Shown: positions 23,967 to 36,301 of the stretch, one piece after another
How the letters are laid out: each line of letters starts with the position of its first letter
How positions within the stretch are numbered: position 1 is the stretch's first letter
Notes under the pieces: model-generated
Databases searched by the model: none
Seen by the model: the letters and a program-made list of their open reading frames with translations, nothing else
What the model was told of the DNA's origin: nothing
Made by a program: the position numbers and the translations under genes
Assembly: GCA_013368315.1 (NCBI GenBank)
Contig: JAACJM010000331.1
Location: 1 to 64,000, forward strand
Source: Tetrapyrgos nigripes
Lineage: Eukaryota > Basidiomycota > Agaricomycetes > Agaricales > Campanellaceae
Length of the DNA stretch: 64,000 nt
Reading direction: 5' to 3'

Positions 23967-26842
23967 GACGGAGAAGATGGCGGCGCAAAAGTGCGTGGCT
24001 GGTTTAAAGGACTGCTAAATGGATTTCGTGTTTATAAAACATCTGGTCACCAGGGGGTCACAGTTGTTGCCTTTTCAGACTTATGCCTCCGGCATTTCGC
24101 CCTTCTTCTGTATGACTAAGCGAGATCCGCTTAGATCGTGTCTCTCAGGGGACCGTAAAGGAAACCGCGGATGGTCCTGCTCAAATGTCCGTGTTGCCTC
24201 TATGTCCGTCTACCCTAGCTTCTAGCGATGTCAAATTTATGGCGACCCTCCTCTTCTCAACGTCCCTTTCACCATCGTATTTTTATCAGACACTTTTCTC
24301 CTTTTATCAGCCTCATCACACCAACAACCCGGGCTTGATGGAATCCTGGATTGCCAAATCATGCGCCACCCAAGGTTCTGCAGAAACACTTGCGACATGT
24401 TAGAGGATGCACCCAAAGCTTCTTAAGTCTATGTACATAGCAAGCTCATTCACTTGGCTTACACTGGCAAAATGATCGATCATCAACGATTTGGCGAGAA
24501 TCGAGAATTTAGATATTCGCACAGGCACTCGCGTAGATATCTACTCGCGGGATCTCATGGAAAAGTGTGGATTGCATTCCGATATACCGAGGTGGTAAGT
24601 ATTCTTGTCTATTTATCTTTTCTTTGGCACTTGACGACCATTCAGCAGCAGGGGACACTGAATGAATCCTCTCGCATTGGAATATCTGCCAAATAACGCA
24701 CAATCTTGTCAGTTATCTATCCCGGGTCAATGGAACATACTAACACCATTTGGCATGTATGATACGTGTGAACGGGTTGGAATGACGTCGGGCGCTTCAA
24801 AACTTGTTCCCGCGAAGGTAGTGGCTGGTAATAACCCTGTAGAGTATCCCACCAGCGACGACATTAATGAGTGCAGTGACACTGACTGGACTCATCTTTA
24901 TGTTTTTCACGAAGGTGCGCATGGCCAAAATACGTGATGCACTGGACAGATTCCTTTCTTTCGAAAGTTCCAACCATTTTTGGAAGTCTCAGCTCATCTT
25001 TGCCTGCACGGGTGCAATTACGATTCACAGGGTTCAAATTTGGTTCAGCAAACTCTGTTTTTCAATTTCGTGTCGACATCATCTGAAAATTGGAGGCCCC
25101 CCACTAGCCCCAGTTTCCCGGTCCCGGACCTGGATGAGGCAGGATAGCTTCCGCTCGTTTCTTGATGTCGAGGTTAACATAATTGAAGTCGAGTCTACGA
25201 CACAATCAATTGACATCCGACGTGGAGATCCCGACTCGGACCAACACACTGAAAGACAAAAAGTAAGTGCAAGGATTGCTATGGTGATAAGCCACATTGG
25301 GTATAACCTTCAGGTCCTCGGTAGTAGCACTGCCGTCTTTGTCTACTGTTAGACTCATGTCTACTCTGAAGACAGAAACGTTCCTCATGAATCTAAAGGC
25401 AATTGCGATTCGATACTAAATTGACTGTTCGGTGTCCTCGCCGCCAGCCACCCCCTCAATCAAACTTGCCAATGTCGCTCAGTCTCTACGTCTCAGTGCA
25501 CATCGACTAGATATCGTTGCGCATTTTAGGCTGAATTTCTTATAGGCTCGATCTGAAAATAAATCGTCTCCTCTGACAGTCCAGTTTACGGCCACCCCAC
25601 AGGAGTGGCGCGAATGTCTGATCGTCCCCAAGTTCTGATCGGATCTTCCTTTTTCTGCCACTAGTTGATCACTGGTGCTACTGTACGTGATTCTTTCCTT
25701 AAGGCTTCACCTTCTAACCTGGGGTAAAGTCGAAACCTTCTTGGTACTATAGCATATGGAGTCTATAGATCCTTTCAATTTCAACGGCCGGTTTTTCTTA
25801 AGGAAAGTATCGAGGAATAGTTGAGACAGAGTTGCTTGAATCATGTAGGTCCTTACGATTGGCAGATCCTGAGGTTGATCAGGAAGGTCATGATCTCAAT
25901 AGTACAGTGGCCAGCTTTATTCTGACAAATGAGATTTTCCCCCTTTTTTCAATTTTGCTGTGTATAATTCCTTGTGCAAGGCTCACGCCCCACATCCCCG
26001 GAAATGTCTCCAGCAACCTTGAATCTCAAATTTACAGCAACTGCTTGGATTCGACGATCATTGGCAGCTGCATTGATGACCGAGCATTCATTGACAAGTC
26101 AATGCACGGATGCAGATTTTCGTACACATTCGTCGTCCGTACCTGGAGTCCTACGTACCAGTGCAGTACGGTATTGTATACGATCCTCGAATGTCGAAAC
26201 AATACTCTATCTCCGTGTCCGTTCATCCGTTCCGTATCCATCGATGTCGAATTGAGTATGTATGTTTTTCATCAGAATACTTGTATGTAATACATCCAGG
26301 TCGACTTCAACCCTCGTCGTCGCGTTTCCAGACTGCGTTACCCTCGTAATGGTACTCGCTCATTGGCTTGATTGATTGGATAGTAAACGCTTGAAGTAGA
26401 GTAGATACGACTGATACATTATACAGCTTTTGCACCTTTTGAGCTCAACTTCAGGTCACGATCAGTACCGCTGAGCGCTTGGCGACATAGTGCCCTGCAA
26501 CATAACGAAATGTAGTAAAGTGAGCACCAGATATAACAGATATCGATATAGATTTCGAAACGAATTGAAGAGACCTTTCAGTCCTGGCTAATGAACTGCA
26601 TTCGATCTTTGTGATCCCCGATTTGCAGGACTTTTGAGTGAGCGTGAATGGTTTCTAAGGATGAAAATAGACTGATGCTGCACAGGACGCGATAGGCCAA
26701 GTTCCAGGTCAATCAAAGATGTGGCGGCGCACGCGCCAGTCACGTTGTTGGCGAATGTAACCAAATTTGGCAGTCTCAGAGTGAAACGCTCCAAACGCTT
26801 CTCCCGGGAGTCCACTCCAGGTTTTTCGATTCTCTATACGTC
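23967..26842. other. Gene-poor island B
   Basis: About 2.9 kb between two divergently oriented genes. Plus-strand frames at 24867-25352, 25832-26290 and 24662-24937 show no family I recognise. Intron-like boundaries occur (GTAAGT to CATTCAG near 24596-24646; GTAAGT to CTTCAG near 25263-25312), so one or two spliced orphan genes or remnants are possible. The last 150 bp should contain the promoter of the PML1-like gene. Confidence 0.4.
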
Positions 26843-27941
26843 ATGGCTCGTGACGAAGAACAAGATACTCGTCGAGACGAAGGACGCTCGCGATACAGAG
26901 AACCTGAGCGAAGAGATTACAAGAGTAGCCGAAGGGAACACTCCAAAGATCGTTCTAGAGGATATGATGATGGCGAAAGGTCGTCCCGCCGTGAACGAGA
27001 GTCATCCTATAGGCGAGAACGGGAGAGATATGGTTATGGGGAAGAGGATAGAGAACGGGAACGTCGACGAGATAGGGAGCAATACGACAGAAACAGGGAC
27101 CGCGACAGGGATAGACGACGGGACCGTTCAGCATCACCACGCTCTTCAAGGCCACGCTCAACTTCTCGTTCACAATCCCGCTCACCAGTCAACAAAGCCA
27201 AACCAAATTTTGGAGCGTCTGGACTACTGGCGGCGGAAACCAATACAGTGAAGAGTGTGGATGGGAAAAACAGCACGGTGTTGAAATACAACGAACCTCC
27301 AGAAGCTCGAAAACCGTCAGTTGGATGGAGGCTTTACGTCTTTAAGGGAGACGAGCAAGTAGGTGTGTTTCTTTTCTCCTCATGCTCTTTCTGAATGACA
27401 ACTAACGTTGACATCTCTAGAACTGCTCCATATACAACGGCAAAGTGCTTACCTCTTTGGAAGAGACCGCCTAGTTGCAGATATTGTCGTAGAGCATCCA
27501 TCCTGCTCCAAACAGCATGCAGTCATTCAATGTGCGTGATTTTTCTGTCTTTTGACCTTGTTATTAATATCTACTTTTTTTTTTTTGCAGACCGGTTCGT
27601 GCCAGTCAAAGATGAATATGGAGTTTCCAAGGGGGATGTAAAGTGCGTAAATTTTTTTGCGGACCTTGCGGACCCTTGACTTGCCCCGCCCTGTCCCTGA
27701 CATTGTAATGGCCTTCTTTCATGATATGCAGACCCTTCATCATTGATCTTGAATCGACTAACGGAACACATGTGAATGGTGAAACGATACCCACATCAAG
27801 ATATTACGAATTACACCTGAAAGACGGTACGTCCTCAAGGTTCTGCTTGCTATCTGTATTACTTTCTAACCCACGCAAAAAGTCATCAAGTTTGGTCAGT
27901 CGACAAAAGAATACATCTTGCTCCATGATGAAGTGTCATAG
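26843..27941 (+). CDS. PML1: Pml1/SNIP1-type FHA-domain splicing factor
   Basis: The N-terminal 120 residues are an RD/RE/RS-rich tract typical of splicing proteins. They are followed by NKAKPNFGASGLLAAETNTV and KPSVGWRLYVFKGDEQV. An intron (27363-27420, donor GTGTGT, phase 1) joins this to ELLHIQRQSAYLFGRD. The FHA domain continues as VADIVVEHPSCSKQHAVIQ, FVPVKDEYGVSKGDVK, IDLESTNGTHVNGETI and FGQSTKEYILLHDEVS, with Arg, Ser, His and STNGT in the phosphothreonine-binding positions. Pml1 is part of the RES (retention and splicing) complex, which keeps unspliced pre-mRNA in the nucleus. Five exons were joined, all with canonical splice sites. Confidence 0.87.
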
Positions 27942-28467
27942 CACTTAATGCGTTATTCTCCGTATGCCGCTTCCGCTGACCCTTCTCGTACCCTTTCTAT
28001 TTTCTGTAATTAACCAGAACAGAATGGAAGCCATTATTAACCGGACTGTGCTGTCCGCCTCCGTGGAGATCCCATCGACTGAGCAGAAACTTCGCCAAAA
28101 AAAAAAAAAACATACGCTGGAGAGTACAAAACTGGTCCAAAATATATTCCAGGACCGCTTGGGAAATGCACTAGAGGTATAGCAGCACCTGAGCGCGAAG
28201 CAGCGTTGAGGTACAATGGGTGTCCCCTTTGTTTTCTTTTAACAATTACTGCTGATAGACTACAAAAACAAATAATTAGGTTGCTTTGTTTTCGTTCCCT
28301 ATATGGAAAGTGAGACCACGCTGTGATAACAACGAGGCTGGTGCCTTGGCGAAGGTCTAAACAAAGGGAACCAGCAAAAGCGGTTTTGTATATAATATGA
28401 AGGTCAAAACTTTTCAAGTTGAATTTCTCGCTAGCAACCCTTCCCTATCACACCGACACTTTCCGCG
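27942..28467. other. Spacer with A14 run
   Basis: The 3' flank of the PML1-like gene and the upstream region of the C2H2 gene. A pure run of 14 A lies near 28098-28111. I see no gene. Confidence 0.5.
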
Positions 28468-29888
28468 ATGACTTTACGACGCGGTCGAACTAAATCGATG
28501 CAGGATTTCGAAAAATACCTCGCAGAGACTCTTGCTACGCACTTTCCAGAGGACGACATAAATGTCACGCGTGTCGTTCCCGAATGCTCTACTCCTGCTC
28601 GAAATCCCAGCCTTACAGACTTGTCCAGTCCATTTCCCGCCGACTCCGAGTCTGACAACGAGAATGGGGTGCCAAGCGTGCAGAAGATGAAGGAGTGTTT
28701 TCAGATGTCGGCTCAGATCCTGCTGCGGACTTCGAGTTTCTGCGTTCGGATATCTTCAAGTTATCCGGTGCTATTACTCCGTAAGTTTACTGCTGGTACT
28801 AAAGCGTCTAAGGATTCACTGACCTTGTACTGACCACTTCACAATACTCCAGGCCAAACGGGCATATTGAACTTGAAGCGCTTTATGTTCTCCCCGAAAC
28901 TGAGTCTTACCATCATCTCGAAGATGCCTGCATTCTCGCCGAGCAACCTTACATTGCGCAAGAGATTCCTGAGGCGGACAGACTCTTCATTCCTGGCGAA
29001 GAGCAGTCTCATTTTCCTGAGGCAGGCCAGCCTTACCTTCCTATCCAAGACACGCCCTTCATGCCTGTCGAATCACTCTACCGCTCTGTCAACAATCAGG
29101 ACGTTAGCCGGCCGATACTGGCTCCTGAACACTCTCCAGAGGTTCCAGACCTTCCTGCAGCCATCGTTCCTGTACCCCTTGCTCCGGAAGACGCACTGGA
29201 TCTTCCCATTGTGGACCCTCCTCCACCTTCCTCTCGACGTTTATCACCTCGTAAGCGTCGCACCTCTTCACCTCCTCCCAAGGACGATGATTGCGGTGGT
29301 GGTACAGACGACGAATACCGCCCTTCTCGTGCTTCAAAGCCGCCAAAGCGTCGTCGTATTGTGTCTGCTGGATCATCTAGGAAAGGCGTTATGCCTGCCA
29401 CATCATCTAGAAAAGCTCAGAGCGCTTGCAAAACAACCGAACACACTCCAAGAGGAAGACATGGATCTCGCAGCATGCAGGCAAATAATACAGAAGCCCA
29501 ACTCATCAACTCTATGTTAGACAAGAAGGAATTGGGGGAAGCAGATTTTCAGTGTCCTGTAGAAGACTGTGAATATGACCCGCAGCCGCCGACAAGAAGA
29601 ACTCCAGATTTCAAACGGCACCTTCAGACACATCTACGCATACATAATGATGTCACCGGGAAGGGCTTCATATGCAAAGGAGTACTCTGGGAGGATCATG
29701 AAAAGTACGGAATTCCAGAAGATGCAGAGGCATATGAATATGATGGTCAGGTACGAGTTGGAGGATGCATGGAATTGTTTGCTCGGGCTGACTCCTTGAA
29801 ACGACATATTGACAATGGGAACAACTCTTGTGTTGGCTGGGCCTGTGGAAGGATGAGAGGTCGAAGGTTTGACATTGGTGCCAAGTAA
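28468..29888 (+). CDS. C2H2-type zinc-finger protein
   Basis: Exon 1 starts MTLRRGRTKSMQDFEKYLAE and exon 2 begins after an intron ending near 28853. The N-terminal half is acidic and proline-rich (VPVPLAPEDALDLPIVDPPP) and followed by basic patches (RRLSPRKRRTSSPPPKDDD; KPPKRRRIVSAG). The finger region is FQCPVEDCEYDP with HLQTHLRIH, and a second degenerate finger has FICKGVLW, GGCMELFARADSLKRHIDN, a layout common in basidiomycete C2H2 regulators. Exon 1 appears to change frame at a GGGG run near 28664-28668: the frame that carries AKRAEDEGVFSDVGSDPAAD into exon 2 is not the frame of the start codon. A sequencing slip, an unusual splice or a disabled gene would each explain this. Confidence 0.65.
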
Positions 29889-30073
29889 ACTCAAACTTCT
29901 GTATCTGTAACTAGTCTGCTTGCTTTCTTGGTTCTGTTTGATGCATCTCTACGCCATATATGATACAATAATCACAGCATTGCGCTCTAGTTTACCATTT
30001 TTTTTTTGTATATTAGCCGTTTTCATAGGATAGATAATAGATTTTGGACAACCGGAATATAAGAAATTGTAGA

Positions 30074-30431
30074 TTAGTTGCCTGCTCCCTTGCGCATCTT
30101 GTTTTTCATCCGTCGCGAACGTATCCTCTTGCCATTTTGCACAGCAGGACCCCACCTAGAATACAAGCAAAGAAAGAAATTGGGTGAGTGCAAGAAAACC
30201 AGCAGCCATGCAATTCTCCGTACCCTCGAATCGTCTTTTTGGGTTTCGGTTCGTGAGCAAATTCTTCTATAGGGACTCCTTGCCGAAACTTCGCCATGCA
30301 CCAAAGAGTGTACCTAAAGCCAATCGTAACGTCAGGACAAGGGCCAGTCCGTAATGAGCTGTTACACCTCGCACCTTCGGTCCCGCACTGACAATCCAGA
30401 CTTCTTCATGTCCAAACCAGAGGTTCTCCAT
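30074..30431 (-). CDS. Small basic protein, function unknown
   Basis: The second exon reads MAKFRQGVPIEEFAHEPKPK then KTIRG. It joins in phase 2 across an intron (donor GTACGG, acceptor TATTCTAG) to WGPAVQNGKRIRSRRMKNKM and RKGAGN. The upstream part from the ATG at 30431 (MENLWFGHEEVWIVSAGPK) is less certain, because I could not find a clean splice that links it in phase. The gene could therefore start at the internal methionine near 30298. It is short, strongly basic at the C-terminus and lacks a signal peptide. I do not recognise it. Confidence 0.4.
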
Positions 30432-30847
30432 AGTTGGTTCCAGCTCTCTACAGAAAGCTTAGTGTCCATACCGCGACCTATTTTTTGGAGAAAAGCTTGA
30501 GGTGTTGATATTTGGTCTACTGAGAAAAATGCAATGTAATGAATTCGTCACGCGAAGAGAAGGCTAGAACTACCAGTCGGAGGAGGAATGGGCCTATTAA
30601 GCGCTCTGTTGACAAAGGAACGAGCAAGGTTTGGCAGGAAGGATCCAGAACGAGAATTGACCAGACTGAACATGGCGTTTTGGGTGAAAGTTCGCGTAAT
30701 CGTCAATTGTTTACGAGTTGTTTGGCAACAGCGCTCCGGACGATCTGCTCAACTGAAGCCTCGAAACACTTCTAAAATTCCAGTAGACATAACATTGTAA
30801 TCCAGAGAATAAAGATAATAAGTTAACGTCCACTCTAATCTCTACTC
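30432..30847. other. Gene-free spacer
   Basis: Upstream region of the small basic gene and 3' flank of MON1. The plus-strand frames here have no recognisable features. Confidence 0.5.
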
Positions 30848-33178
30848 TTAGAACACTGGCGCGTCTCTCAAAAACAGCTTGTTCTCTTCCTTCTTCACCC
30901 ATCGAGCAACGGAATTGGCGGCACCAACGACGGCGCTTTTCGGAAGGAGGGGCGATAAGGTAACATAGAGTTCAAATGGCTGCGTTATCTGAACAGCGAC
31001 ATGAGACCCGTTCGTGAACTAGATAGTCATGAAGACACATACCCAACCCATGACACATTCCTTGTCTGTCCGGATATATTGCAACTTTAACGCCTGTTCT
31101 TGTCCTGATTTCGCATGAAGTGCGTCGTGTAAGATTTGATAGAGGGTAGTAATCCTACAGCGTTGGGTAGCATTGTCAAGTACTCATACCATGCAAACAA
31201 AGGATGTTATCATACCTACGTCTTTCAATCGTACTGTCGTAAGGATCCTCAAAGACCGGGAAAGTTAGTTGGACTTGAGCACGAGATTTATAGATGAAAT
31301 GCCGCAATCCAGGAATGCCTAATTCAGAGACGGTGTAATCTGCTTTGCCCGACTGAACGGTATCACATAAGGCAGCCAGCGTGCCATCCTCCTCCAATTT
31401 CTGCAGGCAAATAGCCATAAGCATGTTCTGTGACCGCTGAACAGGTGCTTGCTTACCTTCGTTACAGCATCACACCATGTTCTGACGGTTTCAAACTCTC
31501 CTCCACCACTGATACAAACCAGAGAGATTCCAAAATCTCCACCAGTGCCCGAATCTGCAATCCGGCTGTGAGTATCGGCCCCGCCCATACCATGCAAGGT
31601 CGAAAGTCTCGGCGTTCGGTCATCCTCTGGTATCAAATGGGATATATAGGCATTGACGAAGCCGGATGGATTAAATTTGGGTAAACAGACGGGTATCCAC
31701 TGAGCAGATGCCGGTGAGTTTGCAATGGAAGGAGTTTGTATAGTGTTAAGTAGTATGTGCAGGTCTAGAAGATACTGTTAGAAAAGGAAGTGCGCACGAA
31801 GATCAAGACCTCACCTGCGGGATGGATAGAGTGTTTCCTAGGCCTAATGAGGGTAATCACTTGATTTCTAGAAATGAGAATCATGTAAAGGACGTCCTGT
31901 TGTTGACCAAGTCAGGTTAAATAACGAGAATTGGAAATGGGACCACCAACCTTCGTTTTGGATGTTGGGACCAAAGCTTCGGCCACCTTCTTTCGCAAAT
32001 TGGGATCTAGCTTCATGCAGTGCAATGAGGACGTCGACATCGCCAGGTCAAATTCTAGCCTTGAGATCATCGCAGTGAGGAATGTTTCTGCACCTGTGGG
32101 GAATTTGACAAGGTGCAGTAGCAGGTTCGTCGAGGCTCACCATTCAGTAGACGCCGTAGGTCAAAATTAGTCCTTCGCTCAAATATCCTCTGGAGCTGAG
32201 CTGCTGTCACGATACTGAGTATTTGCAGATGTAGATATTCCAGATGCGAACGTGTCTTGCTTCACGACAGCAAGTTAATCCAAGAATGAGTGAGCAGCAT
32301 GAATAAGCTTACAACTGATTCAGGTTCTCCCCAAGACGAAACACAAACGTAGTACAGTGGAGTACGCTGGACGAACGTCATGCGAGTCTTCCCAGCGTTG
32401 ATGCACCGCAATTTGTCGCCGTCATCAATGAAGACTGAGATGAGAGCCTGTATGATACCAAAAGTCGAGGTCATATCGTCTGCATCATGGCTTCTTGAGG
32501 AACTGCTTTCGATGAGGAACATCTCAAATATAATTACTGTAGCCCAAGCGTACCTCGCAAAAACGGGTTTTCCAGCGTCTGTGAGTATGAAATAGTCTCT
32601 AGGAGGATATCTTGTCGCTGTAACGGAATCAAGTCGATCAGAATGTAATGGAGTGGCGGAGGCTCACCAGCATCCAAGACCAATTCACTGGCATCCAGCT
32701 TCTTATTTCTGGAGGGTGTACGCGACAATAATCCATCTGACAGCATTTCAGTACACATTTTCAGCAAGCTCCAGCATCACATACCAGGCCTGGAAGCTTT
32801 ATGACTGAGCGTTTTCCGTAACTTGTCTCGCAATAATCTCTTATTCTCCTCGTCCATGATCTTACTGTCCTCTTTACGTTCAACAACGACGTCTTCTTCC
32901 ATGGTATCGACTTCTGCTTCTACATCTTGTACCAAGATTCCCTCGTTCAAATCCATATTGATGACTGAGGATGCAGAGCTGTCGAGATTTGTTGTTAACG
33001 GAATGACCGGAGTCGGAGAGGCGGCTGCAACAGCGGAGACGCCAGCATTCTGACTATGCACTCTGAGATTTGTTATAGATGGACTAGAGCGAAGAGAAGG
33101 TGGGACTGTGAGGCGAGAAGAGGCAGAACGATTGAGTGCTGGTCCCGGAGTACCTGACCTCGATGGGGAGTTGGACAT
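30848..33178 (-). CDS. MON1: Mon1, subunit of the Mon1-Ccz1 Rab7 activator
   Basis: The gene opens with a disordered Ser/Thr/Pro region (MSNSPSRSGTPGPALNRSAS) and an acidic stretch. The Mon1 core follows: FGIIQALISVFIDDGDKLRC, INAGKTRMTFVQRTPLYYVC and VSSWGEPESV, which are hallmark longin-domain segments. Further C-terminal are DVLYMILISRNQVITL-like sequence, VCLPKFNPSGFVNAYISHLI, SLVCISGGGEFETVRTWCDA and IPGLRHFIYKSRAQVQLTFP. The last exons give TDKECVMGW and ITQPFELYVTLSPLLPKSAV. With Ccz1, Mon1 is the exchange factor that loads Rab7/Ypt7 with GTP on late endosomes and vacuoles. Its start codon is only 49 bp from that of the divergent BTB gene. Confidence 0.88.
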
Positions 33179-33227
33179 GCTGCAAGTTCGACACAGCCAC
33201 ATCCTTGAGATTTCCTCCTCTTCCTCG

Positions 33228-34391
33228 ATGGCTTTACTAGACTTGGCAATGGTTATCGAAGAAAAGGCAGAGGTGCGCTTTATCTGCTATCTCCATCCAT
33301 ATCTTACTGAACTCTTTTATTAGCCTTGGTTTGACGATGGGAACATAATACTTCTCACTCGAGAGGAATCCTTTCCTCGCACGGCTTTCAAAGTCCACCG
33401 AGGTTAGTCTCCTGTAAGCAGACGTATTAGAAGACAACCGTCCTTATAGCCCATAGGCGTTCTGGTGCGACATTCGGAAGTCTTTCAAGGAATGCTGGAA
33501 ATTCCGAACGCTCTCTCTTCTTCTGAGACTATCGAGGGATGCCAGGTTGTGCCAATGTGGGGGGATATACCTGTCGAGCTGGGGAATCTGGTTAAAGCAC
33601 TCTACGATGGGCCGTACGTCCTTTATCCACTTCCTCTCTGTACTATGCTAGAATTTCTGCACAGATCCTTTCACAATCGCGATATACAAGACTTCTTTTA
33701 TCTTGTTGGCATCCTTCGCTTGGCTACGAAATACTTTATAGGTCATATCCGCAATAAAGCAATACAGCACTTGTCCGAAACTTGGTCCCATACTCTCCAG
33801 GGACATGACGCCATGATAGATCTGGCTATACGAACCCCTATGGTCAACAAACTATCCTACCCATTTGTTCACCCTCTTCATGTGCTGAAGCTTGCTAAGG
33901 AAACGCATGTCCGTCTTGTCATCCCTTCAGCGCTCTACTTCCTTTCCTTATACCCTCTAGAGGACCTGCTCAAAGCTGATCACGCAAAGCTGAAAGTCGA
34001 ACATCCTTCCAAGCCATCCTCTAATCTAGACTTGTCAGATATGCAAGAATATACCCTCATGTTCCAACGGCGTTTGGACATCATCATCGACTTCGTCCGA
34101 AGATTTTGCGGGGAGCGGTTGTCATCCCAAGAATGCGTGTCGAGGAAGGCTTGCGAACGCGCTATGCGTGCCACAGCCGCTCGTTTGTCGAACTCTTGGG
34201 TCATCCGAACTGGTCCCTTCAATTTCATGTCGCAAGCTCTTAATCAAGTCTCCCAAGATTACACATTGTGTTCACACTGTCGCGAAGCATTCGTTAAAGA
34301 AGCTTCTTCACATCGTCAACATCTCTGGGATGAGCTTCCTTCCATCATTGGCCTTCCGAGTTGGGAAGTATTGGCAAAGGAGATAGAATGA
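33228..34391 (+). CDS. BTB/POZ-domain protein
   Basis: Two small exons precede the long one. MALLDLAMVIEEKAE joins, across introns of ordinary length, PWFDDGNIILLTREESFPRT and AFKVHR, then GVLVRHSEVFQGMLEIPNAL (the acceptor is at CCCATAG, phase 1). This is the usual mushroom BTB pattern: DGN-(I/V)-(I/V), FKVHR, then L-x-R-x-S-x-VF-x-(D/G)-ML. The rest is helical, with FYLVGILRLATKYFIGHIR and a C-terminal CSHC motif (YTLCSHCREAF). Large families of such BTB proteins exist in Agaricomycetes; most have no known role, though some are Cullin-3 adaptors. Start at 33228 or at 33249 (MVIEEKAE) cannot be decided. Confidence 0.8.
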
Positions 34392-34474
34392 GGTTCAGTA
34401 ATCTATCTTAATACGTTGAAAGCTCAAGAAACTTATTTTACTTTCTCTAGACTGACCCATATAGACTGATGACC

Positions 34475-36101
34475 TCACTGGGAGATACTGTGAAGCTTGG
34501 TGCCTTGCACCCACATCCCCATGCGGTTTTGATCGTCCCCAATGCACCACCATTTTTCCACCATATTCTCTGCAATGCCCGCCCCATAGTCATTGTCCAA
34601 AAAGTCTAGAGGGCCGATACCGTTCTCGTTATCACTGTCATATAACCTGACTGTTGTTCTGTCAGCCTTATCACGCTTAATTGATAAATGTGGTGGACTC
34701 ACTATGCTGTGCGTCGAATGGTACACCCACTTTGAATGCGCCTGCGTGCGAGTGTAGACCCAGAGCTATGGCACCACCTCTCGTTGCAAGATACAGGCTT
34801 TCCTTCCAATCGATGGTCAGGCATCGACTACCCGGGTCATCTCGATCCTTCCGCTGCCCATCCCTAATCCTCGAAATAATCACCGACTGCCTCATCGCAT
34901 TCATTATATCTATGCTATAACCTCCCGCTATATCTGTCCCCAACCCAATTTTCACTCCTTGGTCCAGAGCCTCTCTCAGTCGGAACGGTTCCGTCGAGAA
35001 ATAGGCATTTGACAATGGGCAATGAGCAACCGACGTTCCGTAGTGATGCAAATGGGAAAGAGAGGGGATATCCAGAAACGTACAGTGAGCTTGTATCGTG
35101 CGTGGAGTCAGGAGATCGTGCTATAATGTGAACCAGATTATTAGACACCTCTCAGGATATGTATGTATTTTTACAAGAGCAGGAATAATCACCTTCCCGA
35201 AGACTTTGATATCCTCCTCCCCGCGTTCCTTTCTGACCCATTCCACCTGATCGTGAGCCTCTGCGAGATGGCTTTGAATCATAAGTGACTGTTCTTTCCC
35301 TAGCTGACCCAGTCCACTGAGAAGTTCGTCTGTGCATGTCGGGACAAAGCGAGGAGTGAGTACAGGTTCTACAAGCCGTCTGTGAGGTTCCAAATGTGAC
35401 ACCGATTTCTTGACTTTGTCTACAAAGCTTCTCACATTCTTCAGAGATGCGCTAGTTGAGGACTCGACGTAAGAAGGTCGTGAAGACATATCCATTGACA
35501 GTTTTCCGACGAAACCACGTATTCCAGATTTCTGCAAGACCTCGGCGAGAATCAAACTAATTCCATGTAGGGAATCAGCATTATTCATGGGTCCCAATCT
35601 ATACATAGTTTACTCACTTTGTCTCTTCTTTGAGGGTTCCAAACAGCAAAACAGATCCCGTCCCAGCTTGGATTAAGCGTTCAGCCAACCTAGTGTAGAC
35701 CTTCCGAGCTAGGACCGGGTCGGCATCCATCTTTTCTTCTGCCTTAAACGCGTATTCGTCGAGCCATTGCATTAAAGGCAGATGTAAACCGTTGCCTTGA
35801 TAGAGAAACTGAGGTGCATGTAGATGGAGATCGCAGAAAGTTGGGAGGAGGAAATCGCCATTGCCCATAGTCAATATCTCTTGAGAGGTTGAAGCAGCAT
35901 TTCGCAGTAGGGTTAAGGATTCCTCTGTATGAGAGTCTTCGAAATGTGCGATGAAACCTGAATCGTTGGTAGCTGTAACCCTAGTTGTAGTCCACGAAAG
36001 GCTTTGGATTCGGTAATGATGAACTTGCCGAGTAGGTAATCTCTCAGTATCTCCAGACTTCCGAGACTCGGACAGTGGACAAAGTTGCCTTTGATGAGCA
36101 T
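34475..36101 (-). CDS. GUD1: Guanine deaminase
   Basis: The start MLIKGNFVHCPSLGSLEILR is the expected N-terminus of the family and joins VTATNDSGFIAHFED across a 50-nt intron in phase 2. The metal-binding motif is FCDLHLHAPQF (H-x-H), with later ligands in QSHLAEAHDQ, QAHCTFLD and GLGTDIAGGYS. The substrate-binding helix is HYGTSVAHCPLSNAYFSTEP. The C-terminus ends VQGTKLHSISQ. The enzyme hydrolyses guanine to xanthine and ammonia in purine salvage. A longer reading from about 36204 in another frame (MLFRRCIVDVLLFWVFLIVL) is rejected because it does not agree with the conserved N-terminus. Confidence 0.87.
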
Positions 36102-36301
36102 CACAGGGTGTAGATTTGTTTGAGGTGGAGGTAAGAGGCTTAAGAAGCACGATCAGAAACACCCAAAACAGTAGTACATCGACAATACACCTACGAAACA
36201 GCAAACAATCAAAAACTAGCTAGATTACAGTATCCTAATCACAATATGAGTCTATATCGAGTGCAAATGTCTTTAGTAACGCTCTGGAATAGCTGTCCCT
36301 T

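Noticed and set aside
26955..27291. Minus-strand frames with Leu/Ser/Arg runs
   Set aside because: Antisense of the RD/RE-rich N-terminus of the PML1-like gene.
36105..36204. Hydrophobic N-terminus MLFRRCIVDVLLFWVFLIVL ahead of guanine deaminase
   Set aside because: In a different frame from the conserved enzyme start; the family's own N-terminus begins at 36101 and splices in phase.
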